From assembly GCA_035063765.1 (NCBI GenBank), contig JAPSFT010000013.1, forward strand, positions 62,001-126,000: 64,000 bases of DNA, in the 5' to 3' direction. Both the position numbers and the translations under genes were made by a program. The stretch comes from Deltaproteobacteria bacterium. Its GTDB lineage: Bacteria > Myxococcota_A > UBA9160 > PR03. The notes under the pieces were generated by a model. The model saw nothing but the letters and a program-made list of their open reading frames with translations. It made no database searches and was not told the DNA's origin. Positions 1-9,337 of the stretch are shown piece after piece (the first letter of the stretch is position 1; every line of letters starts with the position of its first letter).

Positions 1-65
1 GCTTCGGCGCGTTGCTCTTCGGCACGTCCCCTCCTTCGCGAGGCGGGATCATAGCCAGCGCTCCG

Positions 66-1037
66 CTACCGCGCGCCGCCCTCGAGCACCACGAAGCACG
101 CCTGCGGTACCGGCTCCTTGTCGATCAGCGCGAGCTCGCGGAGCTGCTTGCCGAGCTGCGTCCAGCGCTCCAGCGACATCGCCCCCAGTCCGTGCGTGCG
201 CGTGAAGGCGGTCTCGACGAGCGGGGCCTGCGCCGCGGCAGCGAGGCGGAAGGTCTCGGCGTCCATCTCGCGGTTGAGCTGACCCATCTCCGCGTTGGTG
301 GGCCCGGGGTCGTCGAGGTAGCCGCGCCAGCCCTCGCGCAGGGCGGCGACCAAGGCGTCCACCTCGCGGCGGCGCTCCCGCACCCGGTCCCCCCGCGTGA
401 TCACGACCGCGGCGTAGGGGTCGAAGCCCGAATCGGCGATCAGGAACACCGTCGGCTCGACGCCCTCGCGCCGGACCGCGATCGGCTCGGAGGTGACGAA
501 GACCTGCTGGGCGAGCTTCGGATCGGAGAGGAAGGGCGCGATGCTGTAGGTGTAGGGAACGATCCGCCACCGCGAGAGGTCGTAGCGATTCCGGAACCAC
601 TGGACGTAGGAGAGCCCCGGCTCGACGGCGAGCGTTCCGGGCTCGCCGTCGAAGAGCTCGTCGAGCGATCCGAGACCGCGGCTCGCGCGTACCATGATGC
701 CCTGCGGGTTGGTCTGGTAGGTCGCGTACACCGACACGATGTCGGTCCCGCGGTCGCGGGCCATCAGCACCTCGTCGGCCGCGGCGATCCCGTAGGCGAC
801 CTGCCCGGAGGCGACCATCTGCACGACCGGGGCACCGGGCCCCCCGGTGATCTCGACGACGAGGCCGCGCCGCGCGAAGGCGCCCGCGCGGCGCGCCTCG
901 TAGAGGCCGCCGAACTCCGGCTCCGGCTTCCAGTTGAGGGCGATCGAGAGCGCGCCATCCGCCGGCTCGCCGCCCGAGCAGGCGACCGCGCCGGCGAGCA
1001 GGCACGCGGCGAGCAGCCAGGATCCGGGACGCTTCAC
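66..1037 (-). CDS. NMT1/THI5-type ABC transporter substrate-binding lipoprotein
   Basis: This 323-aa protein is the extracytoplasmic solute receptor of the importer encoded just upstream. It has an N-terminal hydrophobic export signal followed by a Cys at about residue 20 that could be lipid-modified, although the lipobox (AVAC) is not ideal. The mature part starts with the typical NMT1 sequence ALNWKPEPEFGGLYEA and carries a ligand-site-like VVQMVASGQVAYGIAAAD. The family binds pyrimidine thiamine precursors, riboflavin, nitrate or sulfonates; nothing here decides which. The start is GTG at 1037, whose GTGA overlaps the permease stop, so the two are translationally coupled. It is the last gene of the plsB-ATPase-permease-receptor run. 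Family assignment is confident; substrate is unknown. Confidence 0.85.
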   Translation of the reverse strand: MKRPGSWLLAACLLAGAVACSGGEPADGALSIALNWKPEPEFGGLYEARRAGAFARRGLVVEITGGPGAPVVQMVASGQVAYGIAAADEVLMARDRGTDIVSVYATYQTNPQGIMVRASRGLGSLDELFDGEPGTLAVEPGLSYVQWFRNRYDLSRWRIVPYTYSIAPFLSDPKLAQQVFVTSEPIAVRREGVEPTVFLIADSGFDPYAAVVITRGDRVRERRREVDALVAALREGWRGYLDDPGPTNAEMGQLNREMDAETFRLAAAAQAPLVETAFTRTHGLGAMSLERWTQLGKQLRELALIDKEPVPQACFVVLEGGAR

Positions 1038-1798
1038 GAGACGACCTCCGAGACGTGCCAGCGCCGCAAGAGGAGATGGGCGAGCCCGTTGACGGCGGCG
1101 AAGAGCGCGAGCCCGAGCAGCGAGGCGTGGAGCACGGCGGCGAACACCAGGTCGGTGCGCTGCTGGCGCATCGCCTCGAGCACCACCACGCCGAGCCCGC
1201 CACCGCCCACGAACTCGCCCACGATCGCGCCGATCACGGCGAGCCCCGCGGCCACGCGCAGGCCGGTCAGCACGTCGGGCAGCGCCCAGGGCAGCTCGAG
1301 CGCGAGCAGCCGCGCGCGCCGCCCGGCGCCGTAGAGCCGGAAGAGGTCGCGCAAGGCGGGGTCGACCGAGCGCAGGCCCGCCAGCGTGTTCGCGATCACC
1401 GGGAAGACCGAGACGATGAAGGCCGCCGCGATCACGGCCCGGCGGCCGTAGCCGAACCAGATCACGAGCAGCGGGGCGATCGCGACGATCGGCACGATCT
1501 GGAAGAAGATCGCGTAGGGGTAGAAGGCGCGCTCCACCCAGCGCGAGGTGGCGAGGGCCACGGCGGCCAGGATGCCCACGGCGGCGCTCGTCGCCAGGCC
1601 CACGAGGACGGCCCCGGTCGTCGCGGCGAGCGCCGGCCACAGGATTCCGCCCTGGCTCCAGGCCGCGCGCGCCACCGCGGAGGGAGCCGGGACGAGCAGC
1701 GGCGACACGCCCGTCGTGCGCACCACCACCTCGGCCACGGCCATCGTCGCGACGAAGGTGGCGAGAGGCGGACCGAAACGCTCCCCGATGCGCCTCAT
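1034..1798 (-). CDS. ABC transporter permease (BPD/SsuC-like)
   Basis: This 254-aa inner-membrane permease has about six hydrophobic segments and the coupling-loop signature near FRLYGAGRRARLLALELPWA, matching the EAA-loop region of nitrate/sulfonate/thiamine-precursor importers. It would form the channel dimer that takes substrate from the NMT1-type receptor downstream and is driven by the upstream ATPase. The ATG at 1798 overlaps the ATPase stop codon (ATGA), and its own stop overlaps the receptor's GTG start, so the three transporter genes are coupled. A much longer open frame upstream is only a GC-rich shadow of the ATPase gene. Confidence 0.88.
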   Translation of the reverse strand: MRRIGERFGPPLATFVATMAVAEVVVRTTGVSPLLVPAPSAVARAAWSQGGILWPALAATTGAVLVGLATSAAVGILAAVALATSRWVERAFYPYAIFFQIVPIVAIAPLLVIWFGYGRRAVIAAAFIVSVFPVIANTLAGLRSVDPALRDLFRLYGAGRRARLLALELPWALPDVLTGLRVAAGLAVIGAIVGEFVGGGGLGVVVLEAMRQQRTDLVFAAVLHASLLGLALFAAVNGLAHLLLRRWHVSEVVS

Positions 1799-2622
1799 CG
1801 CGGGGCGCTCGGCGGCGGATCGGTCCCCTCGCTGCCCCGGCGCAGGGCGTCCTGCAGCACGCCCGTCTCCCGAGCGAAGCGCGGGTCCGCGCGCAGCGCC
1901 GCGGAGCGCTCGGGCGGCAGGTCGATACGGTGCTCGAGCACGACCCGCGCCGGACGCTGCGTCAGGACCACCGCGCGCTCGGCCAGGAAGGCCGCTTCCC
2001 CGATCGAGTGGGTGACGAAGAGCACCGTGGTGCCGGTGGCCGCCCAGAGCGTGCGCAGCTGGTCGTCGAGGTCCTGGCGCGTGATCTCGTCGAGTGCGGC
2101 GAAGGGCTCGTCGAGCAGCAGCAGGCGCGGGCGCGTGACCAGCGCGCGGGCCAGGGACACGCGCATGCGCATGCCCCCCGAGAGCTCGGCCGGCGTCCGG
2201 CCGGCGGCCTCGGCGAGCCCCACCTGCTCGATCGCTGCGCGGGCCGCGGCCCGGCACTCGGCGGCGGGCCGGCCGAGCAGCTCGAGGGGCAGCGCGGCGT
2301 TGCCGAGCACGTCGCGCCAGGGCAGCAGGTGTGCGTCCTGGAACACGAAGGCGAGCTTGGGATGCTCGCTGCCGGGCCGCAGCGCAGGGGGGTGCCCGCC
2401 GACCTGCACCACGCCGGCGTCCTGGCGATCGAGCCCTGCGACGATCCGAAGCAGTGTCGACTTGCCGCAGCCCGACGGTCCGAGCAGCGCGACGAACTCG
2501 CCGGGCGCGGCCTCGAGGTCGACGCCCGCCATGGCCTCGACCGCATCGCCGCTCGCGCTGCGAAAGGTCCGGTGGACGCCGCGAAGCGACACCGCGAGCC
2601 CCGGGCCGTCCTCTCCCTGCAT
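1795..2622 (-). CDS. ABC transporter ATP-binding protein (nitrate/sulfonate/thiamine-precursor type)
   Basis: This 275-aa cytoplasmic ATPase powers the importer. Visible motifs in order are Walker A GPSGCGKST, the Q-loop in FVFQDAHLLPW, the signature LSGGMRMRVSLARAL, Walker B RLLLLDEPFAALD and the switch His in VLFVTHSIGEA. The Q-loop/signature combination and length match SsuB/TauB/ThiZ-type proteins. The start is ATG at 2622, about 44 nt downstream of the plsB stop on the same strand, so it may be co-transcribed with plsB; a functional link with phospholipid synthesis is not evident. Its stop overlaps the permease start. Confidence 0.9.
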   Translation of the reverse strand: MQGEDGPGLAVSLRGVHRTFRSASGDAVEAMAGVDLEAAPGEFVALLGPSGCGKSTLLRIVAGLDRQDAGVVQVGGHPPALRPGSEHPKLAFVFQDAHLLPWRDVLGNAALPLELLGRPAAECRAAARAAIEQVGLAEAAGRTPAELSGGMRMRVSLARALVTRPRLLLLDEPFAALDEITRQDLDDQLRTLWAATGTTVLFVTHSIGEAAFLAERAVVLTQRPARVVLEHRIDLPPERSAALRADPRFARETGVLQDALRRGSEGTDPPPSAPR

Positions 2623-2666
2623 GGGCGCCGGGGTAGCCAGCGCGCGCGGGGCCGTCAAGAAAGCGC

Positions 2667-5081
2667 TCAGGCGACGATGCCCGAGCGGCGCGCGGCGGCC
2701 AGCGCGTCGACCGCGTCGATGCGCCGCACGGCGCCGGCCAGCTCGGCGGCGAAGGCCGCGCGCCGCGCCGCCAGGAGCGGCGCGTCCGGCGCCAGCAGCC
2801 GGCGGTTGTCGGCCAGCTTGAGGGCCGTCTCGAAGTAGCTCTTCGAGACCGACTCCGCGGAGTGGATGCGCCGGCGCAGCACGTACTGCCGGCCGAGCGC
2901 GAGGCAGCGCGAGAGGAACTCGCCTCGCTCGAGCGGCCGCTCCACACCCCACAGCTCGAGCGCGTCGGCCACGATCCGGTACGACTCGAGGAAGGGCCGC
3001 GCCACCCGGTGCGACGACAGCGGCCGGAAGCGGCGCACCAGCGCGAAGATCTCCTCGGGCCCCTCGTCGAGACGGCGCTCCCAGTCGGCGTCGTGGAAGG
3101 CCACCTCGCGGCGCAGGTCGGCCACGAAGCGCTCGCGCTCCGGGAAGAAGAACTCGAACTTGAGCAGGTCGCGCAGCGCCAGCGCCTCGTCGAAGAAGCG
3201 GGCGCGGCGATCGCCCGCGTGCTCCTCGGCCGCGCGCAGGAGCGCGAGCTCCGCGATCGCGCTGGTCACGAAGAAGTGGATCACCGTGTTCCGGTAGTAG
3301 GCGGCGGCCAGGTGCTTGTCCGCGCCGATCCGGTAGACGGCCTCGGGTCCCTCGTCGAAGCGCTCGACGACGCCCGTGCGCACCAGCTCCTCGAGCGCGA
3401 AGCGCACCCCCTCCGGCGTGCGCAGCTCGAGGTCGCCAACGGCCGGCAGCTCGCGCCGCTCCACGTACTCGAGGATCCGCTCGAGCGAGCGCACCGTCTC
3501 GGGGACCGTGAGCGCCTGGTCGCCGACGCCGAGCAGCGCCAGCGTCACCAGCGAGGCCGGGGTGATCGGCGTCGCGTCGTTGATCCGGACGCACACGTCG
3601 AAGGCGATCTTCTGGAGCGCCAGGCTCTCCTCGTCGGGGTTCGGCTCGGCGCCCGGGTCGGGAGGGCCGAGCGCCTTGGCGAGCGAGAGCGGCTCGCCGA
3701 AGCGGATGTGGATGCGGCCCTCGCGCTGGATGCGCCGCACGAGCCGCACGAACCAGCCGAAGCCCTCGCGCTCCTTGGCGGCCCCGCGCTGCTCGGCCAC
3801 GTAGTCGCCGACGTCCTGGATCTGGTCGTAGGCGATCGAGACCGGGATCAGGAACACGTCGTCGCTGCGCGCGCGGCGGTAGGCGTCCACCACGTAGGCG
3901 AGCAGCCCGAAGCGGGGCGGCAGCAGCTTGCCGGAGCGCGAGCGCCCGCCCTCGACGTACCACTCGAGGGAGAAGCGCTTCTCGATCAGGTAGTCGACGT
4001 AGGAGCGCAGGACCAGCTTGTAGACCTCGTCGTCCTTGAAGGAGCGGCGGATGAAGAAGACCCCGGCGCGCCGCACCAGCGGCCCGATCGGGAAGAAGTT
4101 CATGTTGATGCCGCCGGCGGTGTGGTTCGGCGGGAGCCCGTTCTCGTAGAGCATCGCGTGCAGGACGGGGTGGTCGAGGTTGGAGCGGTGGCTCGGGAGG
4201 AACACCACCGGGTGGCGCTGCGAGAGGGCGGCGATCTCCTCGAGCCGGGCGCGGTCGTAGCGCAGCTCGGCGTCGTAGCCGCGCGTGTAGACGAAGCGGA
4301 ATAGCTGGTCGGCGAGGTCGACCATGATCGGGCTCGTGGCCGCGGCGATCTCGCGCAGGTCGCGCGACGCCTCGCGCGCGACCGCGTCCTCGGAGCGCCC
4401 GAGCTGGCGCGCCAGGCGCGCGAGCGCGCCCCGGAAGGCGGGGCGCGCGAGGATGTCCTCGTGGACCAGGCGTGGGACCTTGTAGCGGGCGCCGCGCAGC
4501 CGCCGCTCGCTGCGCTCGAGCGCGAGGTGCGCCTGGCGGATCACGAACTCGCACAGCCCGCTGGTCTCGGCCGCCCCGGCGCCGCCCGCCGCGAGCCAGC
4601 GCTCGCGCAGCTCCGAGAGCGGCGCGGGCTCACCGGCCACGATCCGGCAGCGCTCGCGCGCGCGGGCGAGGATCCAGCGCTGCCGCCACGGTCCCGGGTC
4701 GTGCGGGTCGCCGCTCGTCAGGAGCTGGGGCAGGGTGACCGCGCGATCGCCGTCCGGCCGCTCGGGCGCGAGCCAGATCACGCGCAGCGGCGCGAGCAGC
4801 GGGTCGTCGCCCTCGGAGAGCAGCGCCTCCATGCGCGGATCGGGGCCGCCCGGCGGCCCCCGGCGCCCCCGGCGCCGCCGGCGCGAGGGTGGCAGCGCGA
4901 GCAGGTCCGTCCCCGGCGTGCCGCCGCCGGTGTCGGCCGGCCGATGGCGGTCGATCCAGCCTTCGAGCAGGCGCCGCTCGAGCGGGGTCGCGGCGTCGAG
5001 CAGCAGCACCACGCGGCGCCCCGAGCCGGCGGCGCCCGCCGCGGGCCAGAGCGCTTCCCCTTCGAGAGCGTGGTCGGGCAC
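2667..5081 (-). CDS. plsB: Glycerol-3-phosphate 1-O-acyltransferase (PlsB family)
   Basis: This 804-aa membrane-associated enzyme acylates position 1 of sn-glycerol-3-phosphate, the first step of phospholipid synthesis. All four acyltransferase blocks are present: the HX4D catalytic motif in PSHRSNLDHPVLH, GGINMNFFPIGPL, FFIRRSFKDDEVYK and YVEGGRSRSGKLLPP, followed by IPVSIAYDQIQDVGDY. Length matches E. coli-type PlsB (about 807 aa). Translation starts at GTG 5081; no Shine-Dalgarno sequence precedes it, but a TAGGAT box ends 6 nt upstream, suggesting a leaderless mRNA. The N-terminal 100 residues are low-complexity and less conserved. It heads the minus-strand run that ends with the ABC importer. 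Confidence 0.92.
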   Translation of the reverse strand: MPDHALEGEALWPAAGAAGSGRRVVLLLDAATPLERRLLEGWIDRHRPADTGGGTPGTDLLALPPSRRRRRGRRGPPGGPDPRMEALLSEGDDPLLAPLRVIWLAPERPDGDRAVTLPQLLTSGDPHDPGPWRQRWILARARERCRIVAGEPAPLSELRERWLAAGGAGAAETSGLCEFVIRQAHLALERSERRLRGARYKVPRLVHEDILARPAFRGALARLARQLGRSEDAVAREASRDLREIAAATSPIMVDLADQLFRFVYTRGYDAELRYDRARLEEIAALSQRHPVVFLPSHRSNLDHPVLHAMLYENGLPPNHTAGGINMNFFPIGPLVRRAGVFFIRRSFKDDEVYKLVLRSYVDYLIEKRFSLEWYVEGGRSRSGKLLPPRFGLLAYVVDAYRRARSDDVFLIPVSIAYDQIQDVGDYVAEQRGAAKEREGFGWFVRLVRRIQREGRIHIRFGEPLSLAKALGPPDPGAEPNPDEESLALQKIAFDVCVRINDATPITPASLVTLALLGVGDQALTVPETVRSLERILEYVERRELPAVGDLELRTPEGVRFALEELVRTGVVERFDEGPEAVYRIGADKHLAAAYYRNTVIHFFVTSAIAELALLRAAEEHAGDRRARFFDEALALRDLLKFEFFFPERERFVADLRREVAFHDADWERRLDEGPEEIFALVRRFRPLSSHRVARPFLESYRIVADALELWGVERPLERGEFLSRCLALGRQYVLRRRIHSAESVSKSYFETALKLADNRRLLAPDAPLLAARRAAFAAELAGAVRRIDAVDALAAARRSGIVA

Positions 5082-5093
5082 GCCGCCATCCTA
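5082..5093 (-). promoter_or_regulatory. Putative leaderless -10 box of plsB
   Basis: On the minus strand TAGGAT (5093-5088) is followed by only 6 nt and then the GTG start of plsB. No purine-rich ribosome-binding site fits in between. Transcription would start on or next to the start codon. The opposite strand carries the hydrolase promoter about 30 bp away. Confidence 0.45.
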
Positions 5094-5122
5094 TCGCAAG
5101 GACGACGCCGGCGGCCGGGCGC

Positions 5123-5128
5123 TATCGT
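5123..5128 (+). promoter_or_regulatory. Putative -10 box of the alpha/beta hydrolase gene
   Basis: GC-TATCGT lies 28 nt upstream of the ATG at 5157 and is followed by a GGGAGAGGG ribosome-binding site. It matches the recurrent gcTAnnnT box seen before other genes in this window. No clear -35 was found. Confidence 0.35.
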
Positions 5129-5156
5129 CGGCGCGGGACGACGGGAGAGGGACGCG

Positions 5157-6662
5157 ATGGCCGCCCGCGAAGCGCGACACGAGCAGGAGAACGCCAGCCC
5201 CGCGGAGGCGGCCGCCGGCCGCACGGTGCGCGCGATCGACCGCGAGCGTCCGTTCTGGCGCCAGGAGGCCTGGGTCCTCGTCGCCGCGGGCCTGCTCTGG
5301 CTCGCCTGGGGCGCCGGCGCAGGCACGCTTCCCCTCCTGTGCTCGGCGCCGGCGGGCCTGCTGCTCACGGCGTCGGGCGTCTCGAACCTGCTCTGGCCGG
5401 GCGACCCGCGCGAGCGTCACTTCGGTGCGCTCGGCGCCCTGGCAGGCCTCGTCACGACCCCGCTCGCGATCCTGTGGCTCGGGCTCGGCGGCGCCGCCGT
5501 GCTGGGCGCGCTCTCCTTCGCCTCGGCCTGGGCGGTGGGCCACCTCGGCCTGCGGCTCCTCGAGCCCTGGGAGGACGTCCCGCAGCCTCCGCACACCCTG
5601 CGCACGTCGCTCGAGGTGGCGGTGGACTCCGCCGTGCTGAGCCAGATGACGCTGACCGCGCCCGCACGCGCGCTGCGCGGCAGCAGCGAGCGGGTGGCCG
5701 CCGAGGTGCGCGCGGCGCTCGCCCTCTTCGCGGAGCGCGGCTGGGTGGCCGACCCCGCCTCGTATCACCGCGAGCCTCCGGCGCTCGAGAAGCCCGCGCT
5801 CGAGCGCAGCCGGGCGCGCGGCGTCGCCTTCGAGCACCTCTCGTTCGACAGCGGCTACGAGCCGCACCCGGACGAGCCCGGCCGCGAGCGCTGGCTCTCC
5901 TACGCGCCCTGCCGGACGGCGCACGCCTGGGTGCTGCGCCACGGCGGCGACGGCGGCGGCCGGCCCTGGCTCGTCTGCATCCACGGCTACCAGATGGGCA
6001 CGCCGCTGGTCGACTTCGGTGCCTTCCGCCCGGCCTGGCTGCACGATCGGCTGGGCCTGAACCTGGTGATGCCGGTGCTCCCGGTCCACGGGCCACGTCG
6101 GATCCGGCGCATGTCGGGCGACGGCTTCCTCTCGGGGGAACTCCTCGACACCGTGCACGCGCTCGCGCAGACCGCCTGGGACGTCCGCCGGATCGTGTCG
6201 TGGGTGCGCGCGCAGGGTGCGGCGGCGGTCGGCGTCTACGGCCTCTCGCTCGGCGGCTACAGCACGGCGCTCGTCAGCTCGCTCGAGCCTGGCTTCGCGT
6301 GCGGGATCGCCGGCATCCCGGCCACCGACTTCGCCCGGCTCTCGTGGAAGCACGGTCCCGCCGACTCGCTGCGCCGGGCCGAGGAGGCCGGCATCGGGCT
6401 CGGCGAGACCACCGACCTCAAGAAGGTCGTCTCGCCGCTCGTGCTGCAGCCGAAGCTCGCGCGCGAGCGGCGCTTCGTCTTCGGCGGCAGCGCCGACCAG
6501 CTCGTGCCGCCCGACCACGTGCGCGACCTCTGGCGCCACTGGGAGCGCCCGGCCATCCACTGGTACCCGGGCGCCCACTGCACCTTCGGCCTGCACGCCC
6601 CCGTGCGCCGCTTCGTCGAGGACGCGCTGCGGGAGAGCGGGCTCGTCGCGGCGGCCCGCTAG
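5157..6662 (+). CDS. Alpha/beta hydrolase with N-terminal membrane segments
   Basis: This is a 501-aa protein. Residues about 35-130 contain three hydrophobic segments, then a soluble alpha/beta-hydrolase domain. The oxyanion region is LVCIHGYQMGTPL, the nucleophile elbow is GVYGLSLGGYST, the acid region is FVFGGSADQLVPPDHV and the catalytic His lies in YPGAHCTFG. This layout resembles ABHD18-like serine hydrolases, whose substrates are not well defined. The ATG at 5157 has GGGAGAGGG just upstream. It is divergent from plsB (75 nt apart), which might hint at a lipid-related role, but that is only context. Confidence 0.75.
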   Translation: MAAREARHEQENASPAEAAAGRTVRAIDRERPFWRQEAWVLVAAGLLWLAWGAGAGTLPLLCSAPAGLLLTASGVSNLLWPGDPRERHFGALGALAGLVTTPLAILWLGLGGAAVLGALSFASAWAVGHLGLRLLEPWEDVPQPPHTLRTSLEVAVDSAVLSQMTLTAPARALRGSSERVAAEVRAALALFAERGWVADPASYHREPPALEKPALERSRARGVAFEHLSFDSGYEPHPDEPGRERWLSYAPCRTAHAWVLRHGGDGGGRPWLVCIHGYQMGTPLVDFGAFRPAWLHDRLGLNLVMPVLPVHGPRRIRRMSGDGFLSGELLDTVHALAQTAWDVRRIVSWVRAQGAAAVGVYGLSLGGYSTALVSSLEPGFACGIAGIPATDFARLSWKHGPADSLRRAEEAGIGLGETTDLKKVVSPLVLQPKLARERRFVFGGSADQLVPPDHVRDLWRHWERPAIHWYPGAHCTFGLHAPVRRFVEDALRESGLVAAAR

Positions 6663-6721
6663 CCGTCCTTCGTCGGAGGTTCGCCGTCGAGGTCTCGAGC
6701 CGTCGCTGCCGGCTGGGGACG

Positions 6722-7234
6722 CTAGGCCGGCCGCTGCTCCGCCGCCTCGAGCTCTTCGTCGAGGAGCGGCTCGAGCGCTTCGCGCCCGGCGCCGGCCTCC
6801 TCGTGCCAGGTGTCGGTGTGCTCGAGCAGGTCGAGCTGCGCGTCGTCGGCGGCCGGCGCGGCGGCGCCGTTCGTACGCGGAGGCTCGGAGGCCTCGGCGG
6901 GGAGCGCCGCCTCGGCGAGGCTGCCGGGCAGCAGCGTGCCGGCCTCGGGGCAGAGCGTGCGGGCGCCCTCGGCCAGGTGCTCGTAGACGCTCCGGTACTG
7001 GAGCGTCAGGTCGCGCAGGAGCTTCGAGGTCTGCCCGAAGTGGTCGGAGACCTCGTTCCGGTAGCGGTTCATCTCGTCCTCGGCGAGCTGGAGGCGGTCC
7101 TCCATCTCGCGGGCGCGCTCGACGGCGTCGCGCGAGCGGCGGCGGCCGATCGCGAGGCCGACCAGGAACGCGCCGATCAGGACGATCGCGGCGATCCCGA
7201 GGGCGATCGGATCCGAGAAGAGGGGGGCTTCCAA
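6722..7234 (-). CDS. ZapG/YhcB-like (DUF1043) membrane-anchored coiled-coil protein
   Basis: This is a 170-aa protein with one N-terminal transmembrane helix (residues about 10-30), a basic cytoplasmic flank, a short coiled coil (REMEDRLQLAEDEMNRYRNE) and the DUF1043 signature VSDHFGQTSKLLRDLTLQYR / YEHLAEGARTLCP. In gammaproteobacteria YhcB/ZapG links envelope synthesis with cell division. The acidic C-terminal third is not conserved. The frame requires a TTG start at 7234, preceded by GGGAGA at a good distance and a TAGGAT-like box at 7270-7265. It stands alone, divergent from the acyl-CoA synthetase. Confidence 0.72.
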   Translation of the reverse strand: MEAPLFSDPIALGIAAIVLIGAFLVGLAIGRRRSRDAVERAREMEDRLQLAEDEMNRYRNEVSDHFGQTSKLLRDLTLQYRSVYEHLAEGARTLCPEAGTLLPGSLAEAALPAEASEPPRTNGAAAPAADDAQLDLLEHTDTWHEEAGAGREALEPLLDEELEAAEQRPA

Positions 7235-7340
7235 GGCGTCGTCTCCCGTCGGTGGAACGCGCCGATCCTAGCATCCCGCGCCCGTCGGGGGAGATCCCGA
7301 CGCGGCCCGTCTACCCTCGTGGTCCTCGACGGGAGGGGTC

Positions 7341-9290
7341 ATGGCAAGCCAGGAAGAGCTGCACGCCCGTTCGCTCGCGGATCCGGACGGCTTCTGGGCC
7401 GAGGCGGCGGCGGCGATCGAGTGGTTCCACCCCTTCGAACGGGTGCGCGACGACGCGCGCGCGCCCTTCGTGCGCTGGTTCCCGGGCGGCGTCACCAGCA
7501 CGTGCCACAACGCCCTCGACCGCCACGTGGCGGCCGGCCGTGGCGCGCAGCCCGCTCTGGTCTGGGACAGCGCGATGACCGGCGCCGTGCGGGTGCTCTC
7601 GTACGCGGAGCTGCTCGACGAGACCGCGCGCCTGGCGGGCGCGCTGGCCGGCCTCGGCGTGCACCGCGGCGACCGCGTGCTCGTCTACATGCCGATGGTG
7701 CCCGAGGCGGTGGTGGCGATGCTCGCCTGTGCCCGCCTCGGCGCGGTCCACTCGGTGGTGTTCGGCGGCTTCGCCGCGCGCGAGCTCGCCGCCCGCATCG
7801 ACGACGCGCGCCCGAAGCTCCTGCTGACGGCCTCGTGCGGGCTCGAGCCCTCGCGCACGCTCGCCTACGCGCCGCTCGTCGAGGGCGCGCTCGAGCGCGC
7901 CGCGTCTCCGCCCGCGCGCGTGGTGGTGCTGCAGCGCCCGGAGCTCCGCTGGCCGCTGCGCCCGGGCCGCGACCTCGACTGGCGCGAGCTCGTCGCCGGC
8001 GCGACACCGGCCGGCTGCGTCCCGGTCGCCGCCACCGACCCGCTCTACGTGCTCTACACGAGCGGCACCACGGGCAAGCCGAAGGGCGTCGTGCGCGACC
8101 ACGGGGGCCACGCCGTCGCGCTCGCCTGGAGCCTCCGCCACGTCTACGGCATGCGCCCGGGCGAGACCTTCTGGGCGGCGAGCGACGTCGGCTGGGTGGT
8201 CGGGCACTCCTACATCGTCTACGCGCCGCTCCTGCTCGGCTGCACCACGATCCTCTTCGAAGGCAAGCCCGTGGGCACCCCCGACGCCGGCGCCTTCTGG
8301 CGCGTCGCGGCCCAGCACGGCGTCGACACGCTCTTCGCCGCGCCGACGGCGATCCGCGCGATCAAGCGCGAGGACCCCGAGGGCGCCCGCGTCGACCGCG
8401 TGGCGCTGCCTCGGCTGCGGGCGCTCTTCCTCGCGGGCGAGCGCGCGGACCCCGACACGGTCGAGTGGGCGGGCCGGATCCTCGGCGTGCCGGTGATCGA
8501 CCACTGGTGGCAGACCGAGACGGGCTGGCCGGTCGCCGCGAACTGTCTCGGGCTCGCGCCGCTGCCCGTGAAGCCGGGCTCGCCGACCAAGCCCGTGCCC
8601 GGCTTCGACGTGCGCGTCCTCGACGACGCCGGCGCCGAGCTGCCGCCCGGCGCGGCCGGGCACATCGCGCTGCGCCTCCCGCTCCCGCCCGGATGCCTCC
8701 CGACGCTCTGGAACGACGACGACGGCTTCGTGCGCTCCTACCTCGAGCGCTTCCCGGGCCACTACGCCACCGGCGACGGCGGCTACTTCGACGCCGACGG
8801 CTACCTGTGGGTGATGGGCCGCACCGACGACGTGATCAACGTCGCCGGCCACCGGCTCTCGACCGGCGCGATGGAGGAGGTGCTGGCGCGCCATCCCGAC
8901 GTCGCGGAGTGCGCAGTGATCGGCGTCGCCGACGCGCTGAAGGGCCAGCTTCCGCTCGGGCTCGCGGTCCTGAAGGCGACGGCGCTCGGGCGTCCGCCGG
9001 CCGACGTCGAGCGCGAGCTCGTCGAGGCCGTGCGCCGGGAGATCGGGCCGGTGGCGTCGCTGCGCCAGGTGCTCGTGGTGCCGCGCCTGCCGAAGACGCG
9101 CTCCGGCAAGGTGCTGCGCGGCACCATGCGGCGGATCGCCGACGCCGGGCCCTGGAGCGCGCCCGCGACGATCGACGACCCGGCGGTGCTCGACGAGATC
9201 CGCGCCGCGCTGCACGGCGCCGGCTACGCTCGGGACGACGGCCCGCACGCGGACGCCGGCGGCCCTGCGGGTGATGCAACGCGTTCGTAA
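7341..9290 (+). CDS. Acyl-CoA synthetase, propionate--CoA ligase (PrpE/Acs) type
   Basis: This 649-aa AMP-forming ligase activates a short-chain acid such as propionate to its CoA ester through an acyl-adenylate. Visible motifs are the P-loop LYTSGTTGKPKGVVRDH, DHWWQTETGWP, the hinge GRTDDVINVAGHRLSTG and the C-terminal adenylation lysine in PKTRSGKVLRGTMR. The N-terminal ACAS domain (WFHPFERV...WFPGG) and length fit PrpE better than acetyl-CoA synthetase. The ATG at 7341 follows GGGAGGGG; a TACCCT box lies at 7312-7317. A short hairpin follows the gene. Confidence 0.85.
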   Translation: MASQEELHARSLADPDGFWAEAAAAIEWFHPFERVRDDARAPFVRWFPGGVTSTCHNALDRHVAAGRGAQPALVWDSAMTGAVRVLSYAELLDETARLAGALAGLGVHRGDRVLVYMPMVPEAVVAMLACARLGAVHSVVFGGFAARELAARIDDARPKLLLTASCGLEPSRTLAYAPLVEGALERAASPPARVVVLQRPELRWPLRPGRDLDWRELVAGATPAGCVPVAATDPLYVLYTSGTTGKPKGVVRDHGGHAVALAWSLRHVYGMRPGETFWAASDVGWVVGHSYIVYAPLLLGCTTILFEGKPVGTPDAGAFWRVAAQHGVDTLFAAPTAIRAIKREDPEGARVDRVALPRLRALFLAGERADPDTVEWAGRILGVPVIDHWWQTETGWPVAANCLGLAPLPVKPGSPTKPVPGFDVRVLDDAGAELPPGAAGHIALRLPLPPGCLPTLWNDDDGFVRSYLERFPGHYATGDGGYFDADGYLWVMGRTDDVINVAGHRLSTGAMEEVLARHPDVAECAVIGVADALKGQLPLGLAVLKATALGRPPADVERELVEAVRREIGPVASLRQVLVVPRLPKTRSGKVLRGTMRRIADAGPWSAPATIDDPAVLDEIRAALHGAGYARDDGPHADAGGPAGDATRS

Positions 9291-9337
9291 TCCCGCGCCT
9301 CGTCACGCCGCGAGCATCGGCGAAGCTCGGGTCGTGT

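Noticed and set aside
1034-2947. Long N-terminal extension of the ABC permease frame (637 codons)
   Set aside because: The ATG at 1798 overlaps the ATPase stop, fits family length, and the extension is antisense-like shadow of the ATPase gene.
4889-9274. A 1461-codon open frame on the plus strand and other very long frames (e.g. 43790-48223)
   Set aside because: They run through several well-supported genes in another frame, are Arg/Pro/Gly-rich with no domain, and arise from the lack of AT-rich stop codons in very GC-rich DNA.
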